The position numbers were made by a program, and so were the translations under genes. The notes under the pieces are model-generated. The model had not been told where the DNA came from and searched no databases. It was given only the letters and a program-made list of their open reading frames with translations. DNA of 64,000 bases from a bacterium (GTDB taxonomy: Bacteria > Babelota > Babeliae > Babelales > RVW-14). Each line of letters begins with the position of its first letter. Position 1 is the stretch's first letter. The stretch is from NCBI GenBank assembly GCA_016699045.1, contig CP064957.1:558001-622000 (forward strand). Direction: 5' to 3'. Positions 36,691 through 45,711 of this stretch are shown one piece after another.

Positions 36691-37856
36691 TTATACTACT
36701 TCTTCAGCTTCTTGAACAAAGTTAATGTCGTCATCATTGTCGCCAGCTAAAACATCTTCAAGAAGAAGATCTTCTTCTTTTTCTTCTTGAGTTGCAAGTC
36801 TGTAAGCAATCCATGCAGCAAGACCAACTCCAAGAGTACCAGAAATCAGTAATTTATTATCATTAACAGTTTTCTTAAATTCGCCAAATTTTTTAGCTAA
36901 TTCAAAATGTTTCACAAATTCTTTTTGTGCAGGCTCTACAACTTGGTTCTTCAATGTGTTTTTACATGATTCAAATACAAGCCAACCAATAACTACGGTC
37001 ATCACAGCTCCGGCAGCGTCAACAGCCTTGAAATCAATGCTTTTCTTTTCAATATCATCAAAAACAATTTCGCCAAGACTTCTACCAACAACTTTTACAT
37101 CATTCGGCATTCTGTACATAGTTTCGATAAAATCGCTCTGACAACGTTGGAAAAATTTGCAAACTTCGGGATTTGTAGGGTCTGCAAGCTCAAAGTATGT
37201 TTCTAAGAAATCAATATCAGCATCTGAAAGACCTTCAAGTGTGCGGCGTGCAAACAAATCTTGGCTCTCGGTAATTTCAAGTACCAATAAAGGCTTTTTG
37301 CTTGGCATCATCACCATATTTCTAAAATGCTTTTCAAAGTACTTTCTCAAATTTTGGAAATCTTCAATATTGCGCAATACAAATTTCATTGGCATGCCGG
37401 TTTGATATTGATCGACAAGAACGGTACCGTTGTACGTTCTGTCTGGCAAAGCACCGATTGTTTTGAGTGCTTTATCTAAAAAGCTACCAACAACGGTTTT
37501 GCGATACCCACGAAACTTTTGATCAAGTTTAAGGCAAGCATCTGCGTAAATAACGATATTTCTGATCGGCGTTAAATTTGCAAGATCGGCAGATTTTTTG
37601 CACGACGAGGGTTTTGTCCCTTATCGCGCGTACCACACATAACGGTATTAGATTCACTTTTTCCTGAGTGAAACACCATCATATAAGGATCTTCGCTGAT
37701 TGTTTTAAAAAAGCAGAACGGCTGATCAAGTGTTTTAAACTGATCTTTTGATTCCTGAGATACTTCACGACCTTTAACTAATGACGTAATATCATAAGCT
37801 GATACCGAATTCATACAAAGCGCGATAGATAAAGCAAAAAGACTTCTCATCTTCAT
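36691..37856 (-). pseudogene. secreted/membrane protein of unknown function, frameshifted at an A6 run
   Basis: From ATG 37856 the frame begins with a Sec signal (MKMRSLFALSIALCMNSVSA) and breaks after QNPRRAK. In the -1 frame translation continues SADLANLTPIRNIVIYAD and on through QKFRGYRKTVVGSFLDKA to the stop at 36691. The shift is at six As (plus-strand T run 37594-37599). One extra A gives 388 codons. The C-terminal part has two hydrophobic helices (AVMTVVIGWLVFES, LISGTLGVGLAAWIAY) and an acidic tail (EEKEEDLLLEDVLAGDNDDD). No family recognised. It may be intact in the cell if the run is miscounted or slippage occurs. Confidence 0.75.
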
Positions 37857-37965
37857 AATAGTTCCATCGTAAATAACCAACTGACCACAACAAAAGAATA
37901 AATGCCCACAGGCATTTTGCATCGATCATAGTCTATGCAAACAATAATTTTTTTCAAGAAAATGC

Positions 37966-38922
37966 TTATAACACACACAAAATTACCAAACTTAAAAACG
38001 CAATTATGGGATAAATCAATAAGATAGCAAACCACTTTGCATAAACATAACGCTGACAGATTATAAAAATACCGGCTGTTAAAAATGGGAAGCATGCTAT
38101 TTGAAGATAAAATAATAGTCGCTCGATCATCGCTGCCAGCAACGCATGCCACGCATCAAACGCTAACAAGTCACGATAAAAAAACAAACGCTGCAAAAGA
38201 ATAAAAAGAGAAGGCTGTTCGTGCTGCATTGAAAGCCGCAAAAATAAACTGGGTAACGATAATGTTTCATTGAGTAAGATTTTTTGTTCGCACGATGTGG
38301 CAACAAAATATTGGCCGTCATGCAGTGTTAGTTGCTCGAGCTCATAATCAAGCGAAAAGGTGGGGGCGGTAAGAAGTTTTGCAAGAGAGCCATCAGCGTT
38401 TCGATAAACTAAAATAATGTCTTTGCCTGATGCCGTAGGCTCTAAAAAACCAATATAACAAAAAAGATGCTCATCCAACATAAGCCAGGTAGCAATAAGT
38501 CGCCCAGCAACGCCGCCCTTAAACGTCTCTTTTCTAAATTTTTCAGCACGGTCAACCGCCGTCAAAACACCAACTTCATAAAGCGGTACCGCAATTGCCA
38601 GCATTACTAAACCAACGCCAAAAAACGTGCGTAATAAGCGTGCTCGTTCAACCCCTAGTAACTGCAAGGTCTGCCACTCGCCACGCTGCCACAACTCACG
38701 CACTACCATACAAGTCGTCAGCCAACAAGCAACCGGCCACATGCGCGCAAAAGTGGGCACCATGTTTAAGCTGGTAAAATAAACAATCTGAGAAAAGGTC
38801 GCGTGCTGCACGCTTAACAATTTTTCGAAAAATTCGATAAAGTTATAAAGCAACGACAGAACAACGCTGATGCCAAAAAAAGTAGTGAAAAATAGCCTGT
38901 AAAAATAGCGCGTAAAAACCAT
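37966..38922 (-). CDS. LptF/LptG-family (YjgP/YjgQ) permease
   Basis: This 318-residue protein has an N-terminal pair of hydrophobic helices (FFTTFFGISVVLSLLYNFIE), RMWPVACWLTTCMVVRELWQ and GEWQTLQLLGVERARLL, a conserved cytoplasmic motif of this family. A periplasmic beta-jellyroll-like section and three C-terminal helices follow. LptF and LptG form the inner-membrane part of the LptB2FG lipopolysaccharide extractor. Only one paralogue is in the window, so F or G cannot be told apart. It is slightly short for the family (about 360). Confidence 0.8.
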   Translation of the reverse strand: MVFTRYFYRLFFTTFFGISVVLSLLYNFIEFFEKLLSVQHATFSQIVYFTSLNMVPTFARMWPVACWLTTCMVVRELWQRGEWQTLQLLGVERARLLRTFFGVGLVMLAIAVPLYEVGVLTAVDRAEKFRKETFKGGVAGRLIATWLMLDEHLFCYIGFLEPTASGKDIILVYRNADGSLAKLLTAPTFSLDYELEQLTLHDGQYFVATSCEQKILLNETLSLPSLFLRLSMQHEQPSLFILLQRLFFYRDLLAFDAWHALLAAMIERLLFYLQIACFPFLTAGIFIICQRYVYAKWFAILLIYPIIAFLSLVILCVL

Positions 38923-38933
38923 TGTTGAAGGAA

Positions 38934-39620
38934 CTATTTTTGCGGTTCTTCTAAACGCTCATATTTAATCAGAGATTCTGGCGTAATCAACCCGCACGAT
39001 ACTAACGTCTTAACAGCCTCTTCAAAAGTAATATCGGTATAAATCAAGTCACTCTCAGGCAAAATGAAAAAATAGCCAGTTGTTGGATTTGGTGAATTAG
39101 GCATAAATACTTTGAAATAACGCTCTTCTGGGTTTTTTTTAAGATGACTAGGAATAATTTTTTGATAACTGTCATCCGCTGATTCGAGTAAAAAAGCCAA
39201 ATGATAGTTGCCCAAGCGCGGGTACGAAATCAACACCACTTGGCGTGACTTGTCGGCGCCTTTTTTTTATATTCTAAAAAAATCAACCAACATCTTTGCC
39301 GAAGAATAAACAATTCTGATAAAAGGTATTTTAACAATAAGTCGCTCAAAATAATGCACAATAGTATGTACAACAAATATCTTGAGCAAAAAACCAAGCA
39401 GCAAAATAAAGCCGGTTACCAGCAAAAATTCTGAACCATGAATTTTATGAAAAAATTCTGGCCCAACGTTGCGTAACGGCTCAAGAACTTTAAATGCAAA
39501 GTCATAAATAAATTTGATAAAAAATACCGTTAACGCAATCGGAATAATAGTAAATAGACCATTTAAAAAAAGTGATCGTACAAAAGCACCAATAGCCTGC
39601 AACGTTTTAACAATTTTCAT
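38934..39620 (-). pseudogene. DUF502-type membrane protein interrupted by an in-frame TAA
   Basis: The start is ATG 39620 (AAGGATTTT upstream), overlapping glmM by 14 bases. The first part has two hydrophobic helices (LFTIIPIALTVFFIKFIY, LLVTGFILLLGFLLKIFV) and IPFIRIVYSSAKMLVDFF, then TAA at 39269-39267. The same frame resumes KKGADKSRQVVLISYPRLG and runs to 38934 with FMPNSPNPTTGYFFILPESD, the conserved DUF502 C-terminal block. Shortening the preceding T7 by one and lengthening the A8 by one would also restore a continuous frame (DFLEYKKKGADKS). Either a nonsense mutation or two homopolymer miscounts explains it. Confidence 0.8.
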
Positions 39621-40974
39621 AAAATCCTTCAGTAGAAAGTGCCTGTTGCAAAGCTGTTGCCAACCGTTGAGCAAAACTGAGTGCCCGCTCATTTGTTGCA
39701 GCTTCTATCATAACACGCAATAAATTTTCAGTTCCTGAATAACGTACTAAAATCCTACCTTTTTGCAACTCTTGCTCATATTGTTGGATAATCCGAGCGA
39801 ATGGCTGGTCCGCTAAATTGCGCTTATGCTCAACCGGAACGTTAACCAGCACCTGCGGATATTTTTCAGGCGAAGCCATATCCCAATTTTGCGTCGTCAG
39901 CATCGACTCTAAAATCTTAAGCGCCACAAAAATGCCATCGCCTGTCCGCGAGTAATCTTTAACGATGATATGCCCCGAGGTTTCGCCACCCAGCAAAATA
40001 TCGCATTCTTCCATCATTGCCGATACATACTTATCGCCAACGGGAGTACGAATCAGCTGAACGCCAGCTTGCTGCATCGAATGCTCAAAACCACTGTTCG
40101 TCATCACCGTTCCCACTACCTGCTTGGAAAGCGCATAGCGCGGCAAACGCAACAACAAACTCAATACATCGTCACCATCTTTAACCACACCAAACCGATT
40201 AACGGCAATCACACGATCGCCATCACCATCAAATGCAAAGCCGGCATGCGCTCCCAGCCTTACAACTTCAGCTTGAAGTGTTTGTGGGTGCAAGGCGCCA
40301 CAGCCATGATTAATGTTGGTGCCAGTAGGCGCTGCATGCAACAGAACCACCTTTGCACCAAATTTTTCAAAAATCATGGGTGCTAGTTGGTAAGTTGCGC
40401 CATGAGCACAATCAAGCACAACAGTAATCCCCGCTAAAAAATTGTGCGGAAAAAATGATGCCACCAGATTGCCATATTCAGGCCCTGCTTGAGCCCACGA
40501 AGCAATCTGGATGTCAGAAATAACAAAATCAACTTCATCGTCCATGGCATTAAAATAATCTACTATTTCCTGCTCATCTTTTTTAGTCAACTTGCAATCA
40601 CGCGCATCAAAAATCTTTAATCCATTGTCATGATACGGGTTGTGCGATGCCGAAACCATTACGCCAGCATCAAACGGTTGTTGTTCATGAGCAACATGAT
40701 GAATCAATTGAAACACCGCCGGCGTTGGCACCACCCCAGCATCAATAACCTTAACACCAACTTGCTCAAGCCCTACCCTCACAGCAGCTTTAATACGCGG
40801 GCACGATTCACGCGTATCACTTGCTAACAAAAATTGTGGTTTTTGTTTAGCATATTTTTTAATCGCCCACAAACCCAACGCTTTTCCAAGTTTTTGCAAC
40901 GAGGTAGTTGTAAACGGATACTCATGCGCCGGCCCACGAATGCCATCGGTACCAAAAGCAATAACTTGTTTCAC
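39607..40974 (-). CDS. glmM: phosphoglucosamine mutase
   Basis: I chose GTG 40974, nine bases after AAGGA. The protein (455 residues) begins VKQVIAFGTDGIRGPA, has the phosphoserine loop MVSASHNPYHDNGLK, the metal loop FDGDGDRVI, the sugar loop GGETSGHIIV and the phosphate-binding RYSGTENLLRVMIEA. These match GlmM, which makes glucosamine-1-phosphate for UDP-GlcNAc and so feeds peptidoglycan, lipid A and the PseB pathway. Confidence 0.93.
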   Translation of the reverse strand: MKQVIAFGTDGIRGPAHEYPFTTTSLQKLGKALGLWAIKKYAKQKPQFLLASDTRESCPRIKAAVRVGLEQVGVKVIDAGVVPTPAVFQLIHHVAHEQQPFDAGVMVSASHNPYHDNGLKIFDARDCKLTKKDEQEIVDYFNAMDDEVDFVISDIQIASWAQAGPEYGNLVASFFPHNFLAGITVVLDCAHGATYQLAPMIFEKFGAKVVLLHAAPTGTNINHGCGALHPQTLQAEVVRLGAHAGFAFDGDGDRVIAVNRFGVVKDGDDVLSLLLRLPRYALSKQVVGTVMTNSGFEHSMQQAGVQLIRTPVGDKYVSAMMEECDILLGGETSGHIIVKDYSRTGDGIFVALKILESMLTTQNWDMASPEKYPQVLVNVPVEHKRNLADQPFARIIQQYEQELQKGRILVRYSGTENLLRVMIEAATNERALSFAQRLATALQQALSTEGFYENC

Positions 40975-41038
40975 GTTGATGATTCCTTTTTTAATAATTA
41001 AAATCACAAGTTAGTGATGTTTTTTTGAACAATTTTCT

Positions 41039-41062
41039 TAATCGTAACGATTATGTTATAAT
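41039..41062 (+). promoter_or_regulatory. -10 element with overlapping 15-base palindrome upstream of the LysE-type exporter
   Basis: TATAAT lies at 41057-41062, 35 bases before the ATG. Just upstream, at 41039-41053, the palindrome TAATCGTAACGATTA covers most of the -35/-10 spacer, a usual place for a repressor site. The -35 element itself is not clear. Confidence 0.5.
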
Positions 41063-41097
41063 AAAACAAGACTTCAGTCGTAACAAACGAGGTAATT

Positions 41098-41739
41098 ATG
41101 AGTGTCTGGTTTTTCATTTCATGTTTCTTGATCGGCATTGCCGTATCGTCATCGGTTGGTCCCATTTTTATTTGGATTTTTAATCACGGCGCACGCTACG
41201 GGTTTTTGAAAGCATTTCCAATAGGCCTTGGAGCAGCATTGGTTGATGGCATCTACTTTTCTCTAGGTTTATTGGGCGGCTTAAAATTACTTGAAACTTC
41301 AAAAAATATTCTTTTAGCCATGGACATTGTTGGCGGTATTCTTTTGATCATTCTTGGCTACCGCACCATCATGGAGCAACAACGCATCGAAAATATTCAT
41401 GTAAGCGGTTTTTTTAAGTCAACAGGCAAAGCGTTTATTGTCACACTCTTCAATCCGTTTACGGCTTTGTTTTTCATGATTGTCAGCGTTCAATTACTGC
41501 CAGTTGGCATACAAAAACTTTCAGCATGGCAGATTGGAATGGGCAGTGTTATGGTCTTTGGCGGCTCATTAACCGTTCTTTCAACCGTCGGACTGATAGC
41601 TAGCTCGATTGGTAATGCCATTAACACCCGCGCTCTAAAATTGATTTCATTGTGTACCGGCACTCTTTTTCTTATTACCGGTATTTATTTGCTCAGCGAC
41701 TTTGTTTTAAATCTCATTAAAATTATTCGCTTACGATAA
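41098..41739 (+). CDS. LysE/RhtB-family amino-acid exporter
   Basis: GAGGTAATT precedes the ATG. The 213-residue protein has about six hydrophobic helices and the family features SSVGPIFIWIFNHGARYGF near the N terminus, AALVDGIYFSLGLLGG, and NPFTALFFMIVSVQLLP mid-protein. LysE/RhtB proteins export basic or hydrophobic amino acids and homoserine lactones. A palindrome over its promoter suggests regulation. It ends at an intrinsic terminator. Substrate unknown. Confidence 0.85.
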   Translation: MSVWFFISCFLIGIAVSSSVGPIFIWIFNHGARYGFLKAFPIGLGAALVDGIYFSLGLLGGLKLLETSKNILLAMDIVGGILLIILGYRTIMEQQRIENIHVSGFFKSTGKAFIVTLFNPFTALFFMIVSVQLLPVGIQKLSAWQIGMGSVMVFGGSLTVLSTVGLIASSIGNAINTRALKLISLCTGTLFLITGIYLLSDFVLNLIKIIRLR

Positions 41740-41774
41740 AAAAAAGCATCCACTTTTACGATGGATGCTTTTTT
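41740..41774. terminator. intrinsic terminator, 13-bp stem
   Basis: AAAAAAGCATCCA and TGGATGCTTTTTT flank a nine-base loop, with a T tract on the plus side and As for the opposite strand. It sits between the convergent exporter and repressor genes. Confidence 0.88.
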
Positions 41775-41809
41775 ATTTTAGTTTCTAAAATAAAAATGGA
41801 AAATAATTT

Positions 41810-42481
41810 CTAGCTAAGCTTCTGGTAACGATGTGTTACTTTACCAACAACACGAAAATTATCTTTACCTCGAATCAATGCCACCGGAGGATGTTTGTGG
41901 TTCACTGATTCAAGCACGATAAAGTCTTCCATGTACGTTACTTGCAAGATACCCTTGATTGGATTTTCGTTGCCATATTCAACGGCAGCAATATCGCCAG
42001 ATCGCGTCCATGTTTCAGGAGAAATAATTAAATAATCTCCCTTCACAAACGTTGGTGCCATGGCATTACTTTCAACATTTAAACAAAACATTGAATCATC
42101 AGAGCTATTGAAAACTGGCACAAAAATATCTTTGTAGCCGGTTGTCACTTGCGTCAACTGATTGTTGTAAGGAGAAGGATTTGATGGAATATCGCCCATC
42201 ACTGGAACAATTTTGAGTTGAAGGTCAACTGCTGTTGTTTCAGGAATTTTGATATTAGTATCCACATTATCGGTTCTACTACGACGTTGTGCGAACAAAT
42301 CAACGGGATGAATGTCAAACGCATTAGCTAATTTTTTTAACGCGTCCTCATTCCAACGACGCGTACCATTTTTAATATGCGTCAAATAACTTTCGGACAT
42401 ACCGGTCTTTTCCGCAAGAACTTTGGTAGTCCACCCTCGTTCCCTCAGCAATTCTTTAACCCGTAACTCTGTTGAAGACAT
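41810..42481 (-). CDS. XRE-type repressor with LexA/S24-like domain lacking the catalytic Ser
   Basis: The start is ATG 42481 (AAAGGAG, six bases before). Of 223 residues, 5-65 form a helix-turn-helix (TTKVLAEKTGMSESYLTHIK). The C-terminal half follows the S24 peptidase pattern: PVMGDIP, VESNAMAPTFVKGDYLII, then IKGILQV. In LexA the nucleophilic Ser is in GMSM. Here the aligned residue is Ala140 (SNAM), while the general-base Lys176 is kept with LexA-like spacing. The protein should therefore dimerise but not cleave itself. It may repress its own gene or the lpxB side. Confidence 0.85.
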   Translation of the reverse strand: MSSTELRVKELLRERGWTTKVLAEKTGMSESYLTHIKNGTRRWNEDALKKLANAFDIHPVDLFAQRRSRTDNVDTNIKIPETTAVDLQLKIVPVMGDIPSNPSPYNNQLTQVTTGYKDIFVPVFNSSDDSMFCLNVESNAMAPTFVKGDYLIISPETWTRSGDIAAVEYGNENPIKGILQVTYMEDFIVLESVNHKHPPVALIRGKDNFRVVGKVTHRYQKLS

Positions 42482-42499
42482 AAATACTCCTTTCCACAT

Positions 42500-42511
42500 A
42501 ATGTAGCGCAA
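42500..42511 (-). promoter_or_regulatory. possible -10 region and 12-base motif shared with the gmd promoter
   Basis: TTGCGCTACATT on the minus strand is identical to the -10 area of the gmd promoter (12552-12541). No good -35 is seen here. It lies 19 bases upstream of the repressor gene start. Confidence 0.35.
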
Positions 42512-42730
42512 CAAAGATCTTGTAGTATTAACTCGACAGCCTAGTCATATAAATCTGTTAAAATAATATAAACCATGTCAAATAGAAATGCTATCAAAAA
42601 ATTCAAGATGAATGACAAAAAAAATTGTTTCTTTGTGACAATTTTGTTCAAAATTTAATTTTTATTTCTTAAACTAACGCTTACGAAGAAATCGTGCTCA
42701 TAAAAAAAACCATATGAAATAAGCACAACT

Positions 42731-44041
42731 ATGAGATGTATCCGCCTATTTTTTGTAACACTCTTGGCCTTCACGAGCATTTCAATTATCACTACCTTTG
42801 CCTATACAATCAAACTTATCGACCAAGCTCAACACTTTGCAAAAAAAACAAGCAAGAAACCTTGGAACAATAAATTCTCAAAGAAAATATTTATGCTCAC
42901 GGGAGAAGTTTCGGGTGATAAACTTGGCGCTTGGTACTTAAGAAAAATAAAAGAAAGCAGGGGCTCGGCCTCATGCCAAGCACTCGGCAACAAATTTTTG
43001 CAAAAAGAGGGCGCTCAACTTCTTAAAAATTTTGACGAACTATACGTTGGTAATGGGCTTGCATCACTCATCAACACCCTGCCCCGCCAACTGACGCATT
43101 TTAATAATTTGGTTGATTACGTTTTAAAAAATAATTTTGCCGAGGTCGTACTGGTAGATTTTCCACTCATCAACATCCCGTTTGCTCGCGCACTCAAACT
43201 AGCCCAGCCAACTATTAACATCACGTTTATCGCTCCGCCAGAGTTATGGTTTTGGGGAACATGGCACCTCGATGATTTTTTAAAAGCGTATTGCGACACC
43301 ATCATTGTTTTGTATCCGTATGAAGTTACTTGGTACCAATCCATTGGCATGAACGTAACATGGCTTGGCTATCCATACCGTGATGAATTTGAGCTGTCCC
43401 TGCACAAACAGACACCAAAAGAAAAAATGATTGCCCTGCTGCCCGGCTCTCGCGCGGGCGAACTTAAAACCATGATGCCGCTCTTTATTGATTTTATTAA
43501 ACAATTTTCAGAGCAATTTCCTGACGTACAGTATATTTTTCCTGTTGCTGCGTCATTTGAGCCAAGCATGCTCCAATATTATTTAGATCAAGCAAACATT
43601 AACACATCTCTAATTTCAATCATTCACGACGAAACAGAAAAGAAAGAGGCGTTAACTCGCTGCTGCCTTGTCATCAGCAAACCGGGAACCGTTACGCTTG
43701 AGCTAGCACTTTTAAACGTTCCCAGTATTGTCACGTACAAAGTTTCATGGCTTACGTATGTACTCACCAAACTATTCATTAACCCTTCAGCTATCAGCCT
43801 GCCAAACCTGCTTTCTTCCCAAAAAATTTGTACTGAACTTTTGCAAACTGAATGCAATGCAACCGCCATTTGTAAACAGGCAGCTTTGTTGTATACTGGT
43901 TTTCTTGAGAATAATTCCCTGTACCAACGTAAGCTGTGCGATCTTGAAGAATTTAGCAATATTTTTGTAAGCCAAAAAAATTATGCAAACCAAAAAAGCC
44001 ATACCGAAAAAACAACACTCGTTCCCCAAGCACTTTTTTGA
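42731..44041 (+). CDS. lpxB: lipid-A-disaccharide synthase
   Basis: This 436-residue protein has the LpxB signature MLTGEVSGDKLGAWYL (about residues 55-70), VVLVDFPLINIPFARAL, YIAPPELWFWG-like FIAPPELWFWG, LGYPYRDEF, LLPGSRAGELK and KPGTVTLELAL. It joins UDP-diacylglucosamine and lipid X to make the lipid A disaccharide. An N-terminal extension of about 50 residues with one hydrophobic helix precedes the domain and is unusual, since LpxB is normally a peripheral protein. rnhB starts 59 bases before its end. Confidence 0.9.
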   Translation: MRCIRLFFVTLLAFTSISIITTFAYTIKLIDQAQHFAKKTSKKPWNNKFSKKIFMLTGEVSGDKLGAWYLRKIKESRGSASCQALGNKFLQKEGAQLLKNFDELYVGNGLASLINTLPRQLTHFNNLVDYVLKNNFAEVVLVDFPLINIPFARALKLAQPTINITFIAPPELWFWGTWHLDDFLKAYCDTIIVLYPYEVTWYQSIGMNVTWLGYPYRDEFELSLHKQTPKEKMIALLPGSRAGELKTMMPLFIDFIKQFSEQFPDVQYIFPVAASFEPSMLQYYLDQANINTSLISIIHDETEKKEALTRCCLVISKPGTVTLELALLNVPSIVTYKVSWLTYVLTKLFINPSAISLPNLLSSQKICTELLQTECNATAICKQAALLYTGFLENNSLYQRKLCDLEEFSNIFVSQKNYANQKSHTEKTTLVPQALF

Positions 44042-44690
44042 AAAAGATGCCTGGACTCAGAATTTGCACGTCTGCGGCATTGACGAGGCAGGGCGCGGGC
44101 CATTGGCAGGGCCGGTTGTTGTAGCGGCGGTTATTTTGCCACTCAACACTACCTATAAATTGCTCAAAGATTCAAAAATTATGACCGAAGAAGAACGAGA
44201 ACAGGCATACCAATGGATTGTTACCCATTGCCTTTTTTCCGTTGCTCAGGCCGATCATTCACAGATCGACCGCATTAATATTTATCAGGCAACCTTGCAC
44301 GCGATGCGCCGAGCATACATCCAGCTGATTGGCACCATGGGCAACCAATTTGAAACATTGCGTTATGTGGTAGTTGATGCCATGCCGGTTTTTATGAAAG
44401 AACCGTACAAGCACAGTAACCTCGATTTTCATAACTTTACGTTTGGCGAAACATACTCTCGCTCCATTGCCGCCGCTTCAATTGTTGCCAAAGTAACACG
44501 CGATCGACTGATGCACACAACACAAAAATTATTTCCAGCCTATGCCTTTGGCGACCACAAGGGTTATGCAACAAAAGAACATATCGCCAGTATCCACCAG
44601 CATGGGCCCAGCATTGTGCACCGCACCAGCTATTTGTCCAACATTCTTAAAAGCCAGCAAGACCATGAACACCAAAACCTCCTCTTCTAA
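43983..44690 (+). CDS. rnhB: ribonuclease HII
   Basis: This 235-residue protein has GIDEAGRGPLAGPVVVAAV with the first two acidic residues, YVVVDAMPV with the third, and SRSIAAASIVAKVTRDRLM with KGYATKEH. It removes RNA from RNA-DNA hybrids. A basic N-terminal extension of 30 residues precedes the domain. The frame begins inside the lpxB 3' end, in a different frame. Confidence 0.93.
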   Translation: MQTKKAIPKKQHSFPKHFFEKDAWTQNLHVCGIDEAGRGPLAGPVVVAAVILPLNTTYKLLKDSKIMTEEEREQAYQWIVTHCLFSVAQADHSQIDRINIYQATLHAMRRAYIQLIGTMGNQFETLRYVVVDAMPVFMKEPYKHSNLDFHNFTFGETYSRSIAAASIVAKVTRDRLMHTTQKLFPAYAFGDHKGYATKEHIASIHQHGPSIVHRTSYLSNILKSQQDHEHQNLLF

Positions 44691-45318
44691 CGCCGCCACG
44701 CCAGAACAAATCAGTACCTACCACAATTTTGCCGAAGTAATTCAAAGCAATCTTGAGACCTTTACCGCCCAGTGCTGGTCGTGGAATTTTTTCCCCAACT
44801 TTGGCTCGTTGGTGCAAGTTGAAAGCAATGAGCATATTATTTTGGGCTGCGTGGTACAAATCCAAACCGGCTCCATGGACCCGATGCGCTACCCGTTTCC
44901 TTATCAAAAAACCGAAGAGGAACTGTTAAGCCAACAGCCACAAATTTTTGAATTTTTAAAAACAACGTTTGATGTTCAAATTCTTGGGTACACGCTCAAA
45001 GCAACACCCGAAAAGGTGCTGTACATGCTCCCGCCAAAACCAAGCAAGATTCATGCGTTTGTTAAAGAATGCGCACCAGCATTGTCGGCACAATTTTTAA
45101 GCAACCCAATTTTTTTACCCATGCTGTTTTCTTTTCAGCATAAAATATCTAATCTTGATGAATTACTGCTGGCAATCTTGCACAACTTAAGCGCCCAAAA
45201 GAAACTTACACAAAAAGTATTCCATGAATTTTGTCAGACCTTTTCGCTGCTTTCTGGCAACGATTATCGAAGGCTCAAGCTATTTTTAAAGCGGGTCGAG
45301 CATATCATCAACCCCTAG
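44665..45318 (+). CDS. conserved hypothetical protein, possible HAS-barrel-like N-terminal domain
   Basis: Starting at ATG 44665, inside the rnhB 3' end, the 217-residue protein has FFPNFGSLVQVESNEHIILG followed by CVVQIQTGSMDP, a short beta-barrel pattern reminiscent of the HAS barrel in some ATPases (weak resemblance). A helical C-terminal half follows (SNPIFLPMLFSFQHKISNLD, FSLLSGNDYRRLKLFLKRV). No signal peptide. The overlap with rnhB suggests coupled expression. Function unknown. Confidence 0.65.
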   Translation: MNTKTSSSNAATPEQISTYHNFAEVIQSNLETFTAQCWSWNFFPNFGSLVQVESNEHIILGCVVQIQTGSMDPMRYPFPYQKTEEELLSQQPQIFEFLKTTFDVQILGYTLKATPEKVLYMLPPKPSKIHAFVKECAPALSAQFLSNPIFLPMLFSFQHKISNLDELLLAILHNLSAQKKLTQKVFHEFCQTFSLLSGNDYRRLKLFLKRVEHIINP

Positions 45319-45416
45319 CCGCCCCCTCATTTCAGCAAGAAAAAATGACTCTTTCAGGCCAAAAACCTTTATGTTTAAATTTCAATATGAAAATTAAATG
45401 TTTTTTTCGCTAATCA

Positions 45417-45444
45417 TTGATTTAAAAAAAGCAGGCGTTATATT
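45417..45444 (+). promoter_or_regulatory. sigma70-type promoter ahead of the ankyrin gene cluster
   Basis: TTGATT at 45417-45422 and TATATT at 45439-45444 are separated by 16 bases. This is the best promoter match in the gap between the 44.7-kb gene and the small ORF and ankyrin genes. Confidence 0.55.
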
Positions 45445-45508
45445 GCTCTTATACCTGCACCAATAGGGATGAACCAATAAACGCTCTGTCCAGAAAGACT
45501 AAAGAACC

Positions 45509-45679
45509 ATGAACCACCCACAAGAACCAATCAGCACACCCACTATTTCTTATCAATGCTCATATGACAGCGTTTATTCAGAAATTTATGAAACTTCGTA
45601 TGACACACACTTTGTTTTCTGCGATGACGAAGAAGAAGAGATGATTAATACATCTACGCCGTTAGAAAGAATTCATTAG
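45509..45679 (+). CDS. small acidic ORF, 56 residues
   Basis: ATG 45509 opens a frame beginning MNHPQEPISTPTISYQ and rich in Tyr, Ser and acidic residues (CDDEEEEMINTSTPLER). It follows the promoter at 45417 and ends 33 bases before the first ankyrin gene. No good ribosome-binding site and no family, so it may be a leader region by chance. Confidence 0.35.
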   Translation: MNHPQEPISTPTISYQCSYDSVYSEIYETSYDTHFVFCDDEEEEMINTSTPLERIH

Positions 45680-45711
45680 GAAAACAGGTCAAAAAAATCA
45701 ACGGAGATACC

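Noticed and set aside
39267..39269. Reassigned UAA codon as a sense codon
   Set aside because: Many genes in the window end cleanly at TAA, including ugd's neighbours and the methyltransferases, so a recoded UAA is not credible.
45319..45508. Possible tRNA or small RNA in the gap before the ankyrin cluster
   Set aside because: I found no cloverleaf, no T-loop consensus and no terminator hairpin there. Only a promoter-like pair is supportable.
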